From Rhododendron vialii (lineage: Eukaryota > Streptophyta > Magnoliopsida > Ericales > Ericaceae), in assembly GCF_030253575.1 (NCBI RefSeq), contig NC_080567.1, positions 35,121,501 through 35,185,500 of the forward strand: 64,000 bases of DNA, in the 5' to 3' direction. Every line of letters begins with the position of its first letter. Within the stretch, counting starts at the first letter, position 1. Positions 47,789 to 59,470 of this stretch are shown here, piece by piece. The position numbers and the translations under genes are program-made. A model generated the notes under the pieces. The model searched no databases, had not been told where the DNA came from, and worked only from the letters and a program-made list of their open reading frames with translations.

Positions 47789-49963
47789 CCCAAAAAAAAC
47801 CCGGAAATTTACTACAGTACTATATTCTACAGTAACTTTCTTTTTTGGACTTTTGCTTAGATTTTTTTTCCTTCAAGGCAGGGAAATGGGCACAACAGCA
47901 GTGCGGGCCCCACGACCACAATAGGCGGTGGTGCTCTTGTCTCCAGACCAGCACCAGCAGGTCCAGCACAGCAAAATCACAGCTGCCATATGGCCCACCA
48001 CACAATCCTCCAATCGTTACGCTACTCATCCCATTTTTTACATGGGCTCCACACGCAAGGTCTCACGTGAATTTGAGAGGCACAATTTCACCTGCGTTTC
48101 TTATGGTTTTTACCGCACTTTGGTTTTAATTTTGAAAAAAAACTACTGTATTAATAATAGTATTTAATTTTTACTACTCCATTTACCTTTTCGTTCAATT
48201 TTTTGTCATATTTTTTACGTTATATTATTCGTCTCGATGAGAAAATAACAGAAAAATATAAAAAAATATATCAAAGTTGGGAAATATGTCTTTTTCAGAA
48301 TTTGTGAACATTTTCAACTTTGACCTATATTTTTATTCTTTTTCAAGTATACTTATTAAGGCAAATAATTAATTCAAAAAAAATTAACCCGAATCTAGTA
48401 ATGACTAAGAGAAAACGATAAAATAAAATAAAAACTAAAAGAATTTAGGCCAAATGGAAACTTAGTTCCGCATCAGAATCACACGTATTGTTAAGTGCTG
48501 AATCAGAATCTAAAATTTGGATTAAAATTTAGAACATAAATTATTCTGTTGGCCAACTAACATTGTCTAATTAAACTAATTTTCAGAGAATTAATGAATA
48601 CTCAAATTCTACAAATAAACAGATCTAATATTCCATGTGGGATCATGTACATGAACTTCAGAAAACGTAAATGACATATTTGGCCGCAGCTATTACAACT
48701 CCCAACTAATTAACACAAGGAAAAAATTAATTATAATTCACGTCAGTCTGAGTCAATTTACGCGAACATCGACTAATCTGAAGATCAATTCCATATAAAG
48801 GATTGCTAGTCAGTTTTGTTTGTTTGGGGAGTCTAAAAATGGATCCAGGGGGCCTATTGTGTGACTGATGCGCACAACACAGTGTTGTGCATCATCTGAG
48901 TCGTCCATTCGTCAATTCAATAATCAAAATTTCATCTTGACAATTAACAGCTCGAATTTACGCGATGCTAAGAATAGATCTGGACTATTAAATTACCGAA
49001 CAAACAATTTAAATGGTGCACAACACTATTTCCCGGTTCCTCAGAACGCCCGAACGAACAGGATCGTACTGGTCGGCAGCCCCTTGGGATTGAGCATTTG
49101 TTGTGGAGTAATAGTATCCTTCTGAGATGATGATGACAACCCAGCCAACAAACGACGGGTGTAAAGTTCCTCTCGGATCCCCACATGCCCGAATTATGAA
49201 TCTTACTTCCCGGAAATTTCACCGGCGGGGTAAAAAGTACCCCGGGAAGAAAATATTATACCGTGCAAATCGTACCAGCATTATTCGGTGCATCCGATAA
49301 GGTGGCGACCAGATCTGGAAGCCTCTTATGGCAAAAAATTCCAAAGATTGCCGGTGGGGACCCATCCAGTAAGAAACTGTGATCGGACGCTACAGACCTT
49401 TGGTACGGTTGGCCAAGTGTGTGGGCCATATCGGCCATGAGAGAGTGATTAGAGTCGTGACTCGTGTCTTTGCTTAGCGTTGAGTCCAACCTATAGACAT
49501 GCCGATTATTCTTTTTCTTTTTCAATATTATTATATTCATCAGCAGGGTCATCGGGAAATTAGTGTTAACAACCGAAGAAAGTTCGATATCTCATTATAG
49601 ACTCGAGATCCAGACCTCATCTTGCGAGGCAAATGATACAACCGGATAGGTTAAGAGTTATATCTCTACATGAGATTATTCATTGCACTTAAAAAAACTT
49701 TGTTCGCTTGGGATCTATAAAACCAATTCTTTCTCTACAAACGGCCTCTAATTATAAGTAAATTTATCTTCAATTATTACTTTTATTTCTTTATTTAATC
49801 TCTCTCTACTAAATGCCCCAAAAACCTCATTCAAACCAAACAAAGCCCAAACGCTCATCACATAAAAGTGCGGTTATGAGAAGACGAGAGAACTTAGGTC
49901 TTTTAAGTTCGACCAAAGAAAAAAAAAACATCTATTAACGAGTTGAGTCTCTAAACAATCTAA

Positions 49964-50199
49964 GGCACCATTCCGCAATGCCAAATAAGTACTTATTTTT
50001 TAAGAAGGCAATTTCAAACTAAAAATGATGGGTTTATTAAAATCTAAAAATATGCAATATGGATCTTGTTTGAAAAATCTCATTGAGATCTTTAATTCGG
50101 TGCAAGAAAATTGAAAAATTATTTTTCATTTGCATTATTTTTGAGTTTGAAAATGTGAAATAAGTACTTATTTTTTAAGAAGGTGTTCTGGAACGGGCT
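49964..50199. mobile_element. MITE, GTTCCGGAA family, copy 2
   Basis: The arms AAATAAGTACTTATTTTTTA and AAGTACTTATTTTTTAAGAA flank a core containing GCAATATGGATCTTGTTTG. The ends GGCACCATTCCGCAA and CTGGAACGGGCTC are inverse. TAA flanks both ends, which fits a PIF/Harbinger-type 3-bp duplication. Confidence 0.65.
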
Positions 50200-50734
50200 C
50201 TAAGTTAAATGAGTCAAGTGACAACTAACTACCGCTCATTTCATTTAGTAAACGAGCTTAAAGCTCAAATTTGACCCTATAGACGAGAGATTATTCAACG
50301 CACCTAAAACACGTGGACCCCCGTTCATTTTGAGATTTTGGATTTGTAGGTAATAAGTGTAGAGAGAAATAAAGCAATAATTGAAAATAAAAATAATGAT
50401 TGGAGAGAGATAGAGAAAAAAATAAAAGTAATAATTGGAAAGAAATAAAGTAATGATTAAAATCCAAAACTCTTAAACGAACGAGAATGTGGTGTCCCGC
50501 CACTAAATGTGTGGTTTGGAGTGATCAGGGCACTTAAAACTGTAACCAATGACGAAACCAAGATTTTACTCTAACCGTGGCGAAATGTATACTAAAAAAA
50601 TCTAGTGGTAGCGAAACTATATAAGTTAGGCATAATTTTTTTATATATATAATAATTGCATTTTCTAAAATTCTTGTCATGGCGGTCGCCGCCACTAGAC
50701 CCTCTTGGTCCCATCCTTAACTGTAACCCAAGCC

Positions 50735-51020
50735 GAGTTGAGTTTTTAAATGTTCTAAGAGCAAAAAAAGAGCTTTGAAGGGTTCTCGACTTGAGTTAAG
50801 CCACATAACCAAACTCTAGCTCAGCTCGTTTTATATTGAGATGTTCAAGTTCGGTTAATTGATAAAATGAGTTGAATCTTCGTAAACATGCTAAGTTTTT
50901 ATAAATGAGTCAGCTTATAACTAACTCAAGCTCGGCTCATTTACAAGTTAAACTTGAAGTCGACTCAATTGCTTACTAGCCGAGCCCAATCCAATTAATG
51001 TCAAGTTGCTCGCAAACAGG
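50735..51020 (-). repeat. Interspersed repeat with CTCGGCTCG motifs
   Basis: Many short related words (CAAGCTCGGCTCATTT, TAGCCGAGCCC, GCTCGCAAACAGG) appear, also seen at 63590-63840. It lies just upstream of the AGP promoter. The class is unknown. Confidence 0.4.
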
Positions 51021-51089
51021 TTGGTTCGTTTGCAGCAGTATGGGCACCAAATAATTTTCCTGTAGTTATGGTAGATAGATATAAACGCC

Positions 51090-51099
51090 TATATATAAC
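51090..51099 (+). promoter_or_regulatory. TATA box of the AGP gene
   Basis: TATATATAAC-type sequence in CTATATATAACAG, about 130 bp before the start codon. A CT-rich leader begins 30 bp downstream, at the distance expected for the transcription start. Confidence 0.65.
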
Positions 51100-51220
51100 A
51101 GTCCTTTAAACCTCTCGCCTGTCTATCAGACTCTCTCTCTCTCTCTCACACTCCCTCTCTCTCTTTTGGTGCGCAGGTTAAGGTACTGAGAGAGAGAACG
51201 CACCCCAAGACACTTAACCA

Positions 51221-54200
51221 ATGGATCGCAAGTCCGTGTTTGGTATAGCATTCATCTGCATTGTCGTCGCCGGCGTCGGAGGTCAGTCCCCGGCGGCATC
51301 TCCGACCACAACTCCAGCACCACCCACTACCCCCACCGCGCCAACAGCTTCTCCCCCCACTTCCACCCCAGCACCACCAACAGCTCCAGCTCCCAAAACC
51401 GCGCCCGCGGCTGCCCCACCTACCGTCGTCTCATCTCCGCCCGTTTCAGCCCCACCACCGGCGACTCCTGCTCCAGTCTCAGCCCCACCACCGGCTACTC
51501 CTCCACCAGTCTCAGCCCCACCACCGGCTACTCCTCCACCTGTCTCAGCCCCACCACCGGCTACTCCTCCGCCGGTCTCAGCTCCACCGCTAGCTACTCC
51601 TCCTCCGGCGACCCCTCCGCCAGCTGTTCCTCCGCCGGCTGTTCCACCACCATCACCGCTGGCTTCTCCGCCTGCTGCGGTTCCGGCGCCTGCTCCAAGC
51701 AAGAAGCCGAAGTCACCGGCGCTTTCTCCGGTGGGGTTGAGCCCTCCGGCGCCGCCGACGTCATCACCGGCGCCAAGTGTCGGGGCTACTTCGCCTTCAC
51801 CGACGTCTTCTCTTGATCAGGTACGTGGGTTTTAAGTCCATTAACAGTGCATTCGGCCTAAGCTTGAAAAAGTTACTAATTTTTTTTTGCTAAAAATTTG
51901 ACTCGAATCTTAAATTAACAGGAAAAATACTATAGTAGTAGTAGTAGTAATAAATTTGTCCAAAGGGCTCCTAATTAGTCTATTTTGTTTCTCTAACGTG
52001 TGATTTAAGTGAAATGAGCGCTCGATCTGAGCCGTTAATCACCAGATCTGAGGGTTTTAGGTTGTTTCATGGCGTTTACTGTAACGGATCGTTAACTACT
52101 TTTAGTTTTGGTTAGGTACAAGTGATTTGGTTAAGTGATTTGGTTAAGGGGTTGCGAGCATATGGCGTATGGTAGTCATTATGCCTGCATTTTGCTAACG
52201 TGAGCAGACAGCTTGGTTTTTTTTTTTGGTGGGGTCCCTTGTTCTCGTTCTCATCGGGTCTCGTGTGACACCATAATTTATCCTACTCATAAGTGATTTT
52301 GCCACACCATTTTTTGATAATATCACACTCTGCAAGTGTATTTTTGTACCAAAAAATACACTTACAGGATGTGACATTATCAAAAAAGGATGCGACTTTG
52401 TTCCACCAAGCAAAATAAGCCGGACTTATTTTTCTAAATACTTATTTTTGGAATTAAAGGTGATGTGCGTGAAAGAATGTTGTGTCTCGTAAAACAAAAA
52501 ATAAATATTTAAAAAATAAAAACTTTAATAGAACGGGACCTAGGACCCGACCATATGCATGGTGCAGTACATGGATGTACTGCATCATTTCAGCCGTCTA
52601 TCTCGGCAATTAATTATTCTGATTTAAAAACACTTGTACTCGAAACATGGGGAATTTTTTTTTAATGATTTTGATTTAAGTTTTTACTCCGTATTAGTAC
52701 CAAAATACTCCCAACAGCAGAGCATTGAAACTAGAGTCCCAAATTTCCAAGACACCAGCAATAACAAGACAAAAACATACTCCTTGAGTAGCAGACAGAC
52801 ACGGGGAAAAGATAAAAATAAAAAAAGTTACACGGACCCCTAGTGGGAAGAGCCCCATTTGGAAATACCAATTTGGTCCTTGTGGAAATACCATTTTAGT
52901 CCTTGTGGTATTTGCTTTAGCAGATGTGGTGTCCCCCTTGATCAGGGGTAGAGGTGGAGAAAAAGGAAAAAAAGGTGGGAATAAAGTAGGGCTGAAACTG
53001 CGTTGATTTGTGGAACCAACTCCTATTTATGGGGGTTGTCCTTGACCCATGTTGGGACCCTTTGGCTTCTCTCTTTTCTTTTTCTTTAGTACAAATTTTT
53101 TTATTGAAAGCACGAACAAGTACTACAATGAATACGGCGAATTCCTTCCGTATTTACAACAAGAAAAACTATGGGTACACCATTTGGCGTGCACCAAATG
53201 TACATCAGATTGTTTGGGACCCATTCCGAAGTCCAACACAAATTATTAGAGCGTTTTAATTTGTTTGAAAACATATTTCTAAGAGTTTCAGATAAGAATC
53301 AGCTCATTTCGTGATCGATTTTTGTCTCTGAATTCACGAGGACAAAAATTGAATAAATCTTTTGCAGGAACCCTTCAAAATGGTGTTTTAGAAAAATTGA
53401 ACGCCTTCTATCATTAATGTGGTGCCCATTTGGTGTACATTTGGTGTGATGTACACCAAACGATGTACCTGTAGTTGGGCTCGTATTTACACCCTTGGCT
53501 TCTTTCTAGTCAACTAGAGCTCTATTTGAAGGACTGAGATCATTAGTATAACTGAGTTGATATGTGGAATTACCTTTTTGCTCCCCTTCAAAGCTTTTGC
53601 TACCCGGTCAATTTGCTCGAAGGTTATGATGGAAGGATAAACTTTATTAGGTAGAGTAAGAGGCCTCCAAAGTGGTTGATGTTTTATGATTTTTTAAGAC
53701 AGTCTTATCTTCCGATGACGAATCGAAATTTACTAAGGTTTACAGATGACCTCAGTTATCACGAACACAAGCGAAGCCCATTTACGAGCCTCCACATCAC
53801 CAATAATCCATTCAGTTGTTGCCTTAAAATTTTTCAAACCTTCACAACTTTGGAGAACCTTCGAGCCCAACCAACTTTCCCTGGAAAATGAAGTTTCAAC
53901 AGGTTTGATGACAATTGAGATTCATGGTATAAACAGTAAGATTTTGACAACATAGCTGACATTTCATTAATAAGGTTATCACAAGACTAAAACACACTCC
54001 ACGTCGTGACCAACTAAACGGTGAATAAATAGAATGAACGTGTATGTATTGATATCCGAATCGACTTTTGAAGAATCCATTTGGGGGCCATTTGTGATGG
54101 TTGTGCAGCGCAGGTTGTGTTTCATTTGTTGGTCTCTTCATTGGTTAAAACCTTTGGACGATGTCGATAGGGTGAATATTTGTGAGGGATTGAACGATTG

Positions 54201-56111
54201 CCCAATTCAGTGGCTAGAGAGGGCAAGTGGTGGCAGTTTGTTGATGTTCTGGGTTTTTCATATCCTACTTAAGTGGACTTCCTTTCGATGGAGAATTGTG
54301 GCCAGCCCCTAAATAAAATCATGGCTAGGGTTGAATAAGAAATGGTGTCATTTAGCGGGTGGAGGAAAAGAGTAGAGACACGAAAGAAATTGATCGTTCA
54401 AACTATCATCTCTATCGTAGGTAGAGTGAGCCTCATCAATATGTGATGGCATGTGCCGCGACCATCTTGCGATGGAGTCGGTGGTTTAGGCGATCAACTT
54501 TTTTGGTGTTCTTAGCGATGTTTAGGGAGACTCAGGGAACCAAGGGCGCTATCTTTTCCTCTCATTCTTTGTCTCATGCCCTTGTGATTGGTGACTTGAT
54601 GCACAATAATAGGGTATGAAACGGAGAATGAGGAGGAGAGAGCGAGGACAGAGGATTTGAAGCCCCGTTCTCTAGTGCTATTGGGTATACAATGAAAACT
54701 CGAAAAGCCATTCAGTAATCCAGGCTATTTGCAATGAGTTCTTATTTGGTATAAGTTGATACACTTAACAAAATGTAAATGTTGGTTTTAGCAGAAATGA
54801 TATCCTAGATCTTCTGGCATTGGTCGTCTATTTGATTTAAGAACCATGTCACACCAACATTAGGATATCCGTCGAGACTCTATGGTTGATGGATTTTATG
54901 TGATGAACGAAGTCCATACCTATTCCATTGGAAATTGATATGGGTAGAATATTGGTAAATGCTGCTGGAGATAGTTAATAATTGCATAGAGTCCTTTCAA
55001 AACCAAGAATATAATTTTCAGGATATACATTTCTAAACCACGTCGATTGTGCAATTTTGTTAAAATGTGTGCAAAAAAAAAAAAGGGTCGTATTTCAATG
55101 ATTCTGAGCACATTTGATCAGTAATGTGAGATCCAGTAATTGGTCGGTTGAAGGATTGTCATGCCTGCCTTGACAAGATTTTTAAGAAATTTTGCAGGTT
55201 CTCTAATTACAAAGTTCCGTCAAACTCATGCTAGCTTTGTAGAGCATACGCTGGCAATTATGATTATTTCAGCTCAGCTCATGAGTTCTAGAAATCAATG
55301 TAGCATATGTAGTTAGCATTGAATGGGATATTTGTATCCATTCCATGACAATCTCCACATGTTCAGTACACATGCCTGGGTTGTTTGGTTCAAGAAGTTA
55401 AAACACGAAATGCCGTATGTCATATTTGTATCCATTCCATGATAATGCTATGTCTGAATCAACTCCTGGGAGTCCAGTGTTACGTTACAAAACGGTTGGC
55501 CTGTTGACAGATATGCATACGACATAGATGCGTATAACCAGAGGCTAAATTATACACGTAACTAACATCTTTGTTATCATATACTCAAAATTCCCTTTAC
55601 TGTCAACATAACATTTAGTAAAACCTCCCTATAATGTGTGCGCATTCAATTCCCTGCAAGTTGGTTGATATTCCAATCAAATGACATGTAATTCTTGTCA
55701 AAGGTGGGGGAACATGAGGTTTGCAATGCCGATAAAAATATAATGGGAGGTTTGCAATGAGTATAGACAAAAACTATCAAGCATAAGGCTTTTGATCAAG
55801 GTTCAAGAATTAGTTTTTGTCGGTAAACTGCATTAGATCATGTGTGTAGGTCCTTTGTTCACTCGTGGCACTATCTTTCTTTTCCTTTCTGCTTATTGCC
55901 TACGGTTGGAACTTTACTACAAAAATTCTTCAGAATCCGATGTTACTAGCTCGACGCTGTGCTTTTTGTCATGCATAGCTGTGCTTTTGGTTTTTGAATT
56001 CCTCTCACTACAAAGCTTTTGTTGCAGAGTGGAGTTGAGAAGTTATGGTCGGTGGAGAAGATGCTCGGGAGCTTGATCGCTGGATGCGCTTTCCTTTGTT
56101 TGCTGTTCTAA
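51221..56111 (+). CDS. AGP17/AGP18-like: Lysine-rich classical arabinogalactan protein, GPI-anchored
   Basis: Exon 1 (51221-51820) and exon 2 (56028-56111) encode 227 residues. Residues 1-21 (MDRKSVFGIAFICIVVAGVG) are a signal peptide almost identical to that of Arabidopsis AGP18. The mature chain is nearly all Pro, Ala, Ser and Thr, with repeated SAPPPATPPPV units (residues about 75-130). A short Lys-containing segment, PSKKPKSPA, follows at about 163-171. Exon 2 supplies SGVEKLWSVEKMLGSLIAG plus a hydrophobic end (CAFLCLLF), which fits a GPI-attachment signal. Prolines in such contexts are hydroxylated and carry arabinogalactan; the protein acts at the plasma membrane and cell wall. The exon junction DQ|SG matches the AGP18 DDQSGA region. 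The 4.2-kb intron is unusually large and full of MITEs. The exon 2 link is inferred but strong in phase and content. Confidence 0.87.
51443..51607 (+). repeat. 33-bp coding minisatellite in the AGP gene
   Basis: Five in-frame units start at 51443, 51476, 51509, 51542 and 51575, each beginning GT(T/C)TCAGC(C/T)CCACC. Each encodes VSAPPPATPPP or a one-residue variant. Confidence 0.9.
52291..52400. mobile_element. Small foldback, GATTTTGTCACTC family, copy 2
   Basis: AAGTGATTTTGCCACACCAT and TTTTTTGATAATATCACA pair with TGTGACATTATCAAAAAA and the end GATGCGACTTTG. The centre pairs GCAAGTGTATTTTTG with AAAAAATACACTT. It lies in the AGP intron. Confidence 0.65.
52430..52542. mobile_element. Degenerate MITE, GTTCCGGAA family, copy 3
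   Basis: AAATACTTATTTTTGGAATT and the right end ATAGAACGGGACC recall the copies at 24701 and 49964. Only about 110 bp remains. It lies 30 bp after the foldback at 52291-52400. Confidence 0.4.
53167..53476. mobile_element. Foldback MITE in the AGP intron
   Basis: The left arm AACTATGGGTACACCATTTG is imperfectly inverse to the right end CCAAACGATGTACCTGTAGTT. Next to them, GCACCAAATGTACATCA pairs with TGTACATTTGGTGTGATG. The 310-bp unit has no ORF of note. Confidence 0.65.
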
Positions 56112-56558
56112 ATGGAGGTTTCCGACTCTCTATTTTCTGTTCCATTTATTTCTTGTCGTGTTAGTATTGGCCTTTATTTTTAGCCTCTGGCGATGGGACT
56201 ATACATTTCTGCTGAATTCTTTGTGAGAGATTTTTTGTGGAGCTTTTGTATTGAGGGGAGTTATATTTGAATTATTACTATTATTATTGCCTTGTTTCTC
56301 TTCTGTTTTGGTAGTTCGAACCTTCTTTATTTTGAATTTTAGTTGCACATGATTGATATGCAGGAGTATTTAAGAACAAAGCTTTATTAGCAAAGCCCAC
56401 TCCCAGGCCTAAAGAAAGTCGTAATATTGGATATCATTAACAAAGCCCACTCCCAGAGGCCCAATCTTAAATTTGAGGTCCGGTCTATTATTAATGGAGG
56501 CCTCTCATATGGGCTATATGTCTTTCGGGCCTTGAAACCCATTTAAAGTATAATACGG

Positions 56559-56562
<4 letters not shown>

Positions 56563-56621
<59 letters not shown>

Positions 56622-56629
56622 AATACGGG

Positions 56630-56672
<43 letters not shown>
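56563..56672. repeat. Paired (CT)n microsatellites with a repeated spacer
   Basis: Two CT runs, 56563-56617 and 56632-56672, each follow the word TATAATACGGGCC. The arrangement suggests duplication of word plus run. Confidence 0.9.
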
Positions 56673-56676
<4 letters not shown>

Positions 56677-57190
56677 ACTGAATTTTACATGAACCTGACT
56701 ATGTAATCCTCTCTTTCTCTCCCAAGTACTGAATTTTACATGAACCTGACTATGTAATCTGAATGGACTCGTTTCAAAATTTCAAATGGCAAAATGTCAT
56801 TATGAATCGCTTTCAGTCCAATGGACACCGTTTTCGTAGGGTGAAAGAAAGAGTATTATTAGTGCCAAGCAAGTACAGAATTTTACATGAACCTGACTAT
56901 GAAATCCGAATGGACTCATTTTCAAAATTTCAAATGTGAAAATGAAATTACGAATCGCTTTCATTCCAATAAAAGAAAGAAAGAGACTTACTCTCACGTA
57001 GTGCCAAGAACTGAATTTTACATGAACCTAACTATGTAATGTGTAAGGACACATTTCAAATATCAAAACGTCATTGTGAATCGCTTTCACTCCAATAGAC
57101 AACGTTATCGTGAGATGAAAGGAAGAGAGGATACAAAATGTCATTATGCATCGCTTTCGGTCTAGCGAACAACGTTATCATGTAGGACGA
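56673..57190. repeat. Irregular tandem array with GAATTTTACATGAACCTGAC motif
   Basis: The motif recurs near 56680, 56730, 56878 and 57012, each time with AAGTAC- or AAGAAC-type lead. The later units are about 135-150 bp and add TTCAAAATTTCAAATG, then AATCGCTTTC followed by CCAAT. Copies are diverged. Two more partial units end near 57190. Confidence 0.8.
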
Positions 57191-57512
57191 AAGAAAGAGA
57201 AAATTCAAAATACTTTGTTTCTTACCTTCGGAAAAGAAAAGAAAAAAGTCTTCAATAAAAAAGAAAAGAAAAATTAGGAATGCAAAAACCTTCCCTGGGG
57301 GTGTTTACATTTGAAATCATTGAGTCGTTTCAACTCTTGATGTCACTTCACCTCCATGCTTAAACGTGTGATTTGTGAAACGGTTTTGAGAGGTGCTATA
57401 GGGATTAGTCAAAGGAAACACCCCCAAAAAAATTAAATAAATAAAAAATTACTACCTACAGCTACGTATGGACACCGGACCCAGGAATGTTGCAAAGCAA
57501 CCCCTTGTAGGG

Positions 57513-57655
57513 CGCATTCAGATCGTCTATCTCGTGACTCTCGGCGATCAATGATCTGAATTGAAAACAAAATTCTTCTACAAAAAGAGTTAGGGAAGAA
57601 TTCGTTTTTTATCAAAAAAACCAAAAACACTTTTCGACGGTCTGGATGCGCTCAG
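57513..57655. repeat. Small hairpin repeat with CGTCTATCTCG motif
   Basis: GGCGCATTCAGATCGTC at the left is inverse to GACGGTCTGGATGCGCT at the right, with a few mismatches. The interior holds CGATCAATGATCTGAATT, a word family also seen at about 52600, 59530 and 59715. Confidence 0.55.
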
Positions 57656-58187
57656 GGATGCTAGGGACAACTACACATGTGACTTGTAGTCACAAAATTA
57701 CTACCGTCACGCTCACGCCACTATTCAGTTTCATGAATAATTTTTTGCATGATACAGTAGCATTTTCTAGTGGAATAGAAGCAGTAAATGCACAGATAGA
57801 AAAATACTCCAGGGGACAATCTTCCAGACTTGGAAAATGGGTATTCGTGGCGTTTTGGGTACACTGCTACACTCATAACTATGTACTAGTCTTCCACAAA
57901 AAAACAAAACAAGCCAGCTTCCTTTGCCGACCACTAATAATAATATTTGTACAAGTGTTTTTCGAGTCTCGGGTTAGCTATGCTCACCTCGGATTAATCT
58001 CTACAATTTCTCTCATACTTGTTTTACATGTTTGCACATGAAGATGAGTTGGTTACATGAGTTGCTGGCAAAGAAAATTAATACTCCATATAATTCTCCA
58101 AAGCCTTATTTCCGGTCGTTGTAATTGTCGCAATATGCTATATTGCTATTTAAGACAATCTTACTCAAGCACAGTATGAGGTCTCTC

Positions 58188-58551
58188 GGCCGTTTGGCTA
58201 AATAAGTCAAGTGGCTTATTTTTTTGTCCTTATTCAATTTTTTTTCGCATTTGTTAGTTTTTCGTCAATTTTTTGGAGATTATTGTTTCGTCATGACGAA
58301 AGGAATCTAAAAAGTAAAAAAGTACGATCGAAACCTATTTTTTTGAATAAAGACAAAAATAAGCCAATAAGCCAATTTTTTTGTTTTTATTCAAAAAAAT
58401 TTAGATTTCGATTATAATTTTTTACTTTTTAGATTCCTCTTGTCATGAAGAAGCAATAATCTTTAAAAAATTGACAAAAAACTAACAAATACAAAAAAAA
58501 AAATTGAATAAGAAAAAAAGAAGTCAAATGACTTATTTAGCCAAACGGTCC
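58188..58551. mobile_element. MITE, GTTTGGCTAAATAAG family, complete copy
   Basis: The ends GGCCGTTTGGCTAAATAAGT and ACTTATTTAGCCAAACGGTCC are inverse. The sub-terminal arms pair over most of the 364 bp (for example TCGTCATGACGAAAGGAATC with GATTCCTCTTGTCATGA). No coding capacity. Confidence 0.85.
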
Positions 58552-59470
58552 AATCTCATATTAAATTTTCAGACAAGCCAAAAAAAACAATCATATTAGC
58601 CCATGAGAGGGCTCTATCCATTGAATGCAGAAGGGGCCAAGGATGATTGTAGAGTCTACATCAAAACGGGTTGATTGAACCCTTTCGGCATAACAAGATT
58701 TTATTTCAATTTATCGATGGAACCCAGCTGACGACTAGGAGGGCCAAGTTGTTGGGGTTTACAACATTTTCCAGCCTTTCGTTTGGAGGTTAGATGGTCC
58801 CTTTAGTCATAGGGTTGCACCTTCCCTTTACTTCGAATCTGACAAGTCGGTTTCTAATACAACATGAAGGGGATAATTAATTTCACACAATTTGTTACCC
58901 CTCAGGCCAAGAAATACAATTCACCATCTACTTCCATTCTTTTGCGTCCTCTCGTGGAAGGGAATGAAAGATTATAATTAAGCAGCGATGTGTTATCTAT
59001 ATTCCTGTGTGTAATAGGTTTTTTATCAGTTGTATTAGTTGAACACGGTAGATTGTAATCATCATATTCATCAATGAACTTCTAACGTGTTTCCAAAAAA
59101 AAGAGAGATTATAAGCAGTTGGGAGGGCTAATATTGAGGGGGCGACATAATCTTCAGAGCGTATATAGCGAAATAGATGTTTCTCAATCTCAAAACTCGT
59201 ACTTAGGTCCTTGATGTTTAAGCTCAGTCATCGTTTCATTGCACCATTATAGTAGAAGGAAAATAGAAAATCTGTAGAAGGAAGTGTCTTGCCAATAATT
59301 GGAGGAGATAAAAGGAAGAGAAGGCTAGTTACAATTTGCAGCGGTAAGCCCCAAACAATGCCTGTGACGGAGTGCCTCAAAACACTTAAACACGAGTGAC
59401 ATGACCAACTCTTTGGTCTTTAGTCGAACGGAGCATCGAATGATACGTAGTACTTTGGTATGAACGGAGC

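Larger units (their letters stand above)
42583..51220. other. 8.6-kb repeat-rich intergenic region between the PPR and AGP genes
   Basis: No supported gene. Contents in order: PPR promoter (42583 to about 42900), LINE remnant (43135-43375), TIR element with internal 39-bp repeats (44926-45556), foldbacks at 45915-46263, 46972-47080, 47474-47788 and 49964-50199, a CTCGGCTCG-type repeat (50735-51020), and the AGP promoter. A palindromic GCACAACACAGTGTTGTGC at about 48870 echoes the ends of the 44926 element. Short ORFs here have no family signature. Confidence 0.55.

Noticed and set aside
42583-51220. A hidden multi-exon gene in the 8.6-kb gap
   Set aside because: No chain of in-phase exons with recognisable protein content was found on either strand. 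The visible content is repeats.
51283-51702. Long Gly-rich ORF on the minus strand
   Set aside because: It is the antisense of the Pro/Ala-rich AGP coding sequence, a usual artefact of GC-rich repeats.
57646-58041. 131-codon ORF with a hydrophobic C-terminus
   Set aside because: It starts at the edge of a repeat hairpin, shows no family resemblance and has no promoter context.
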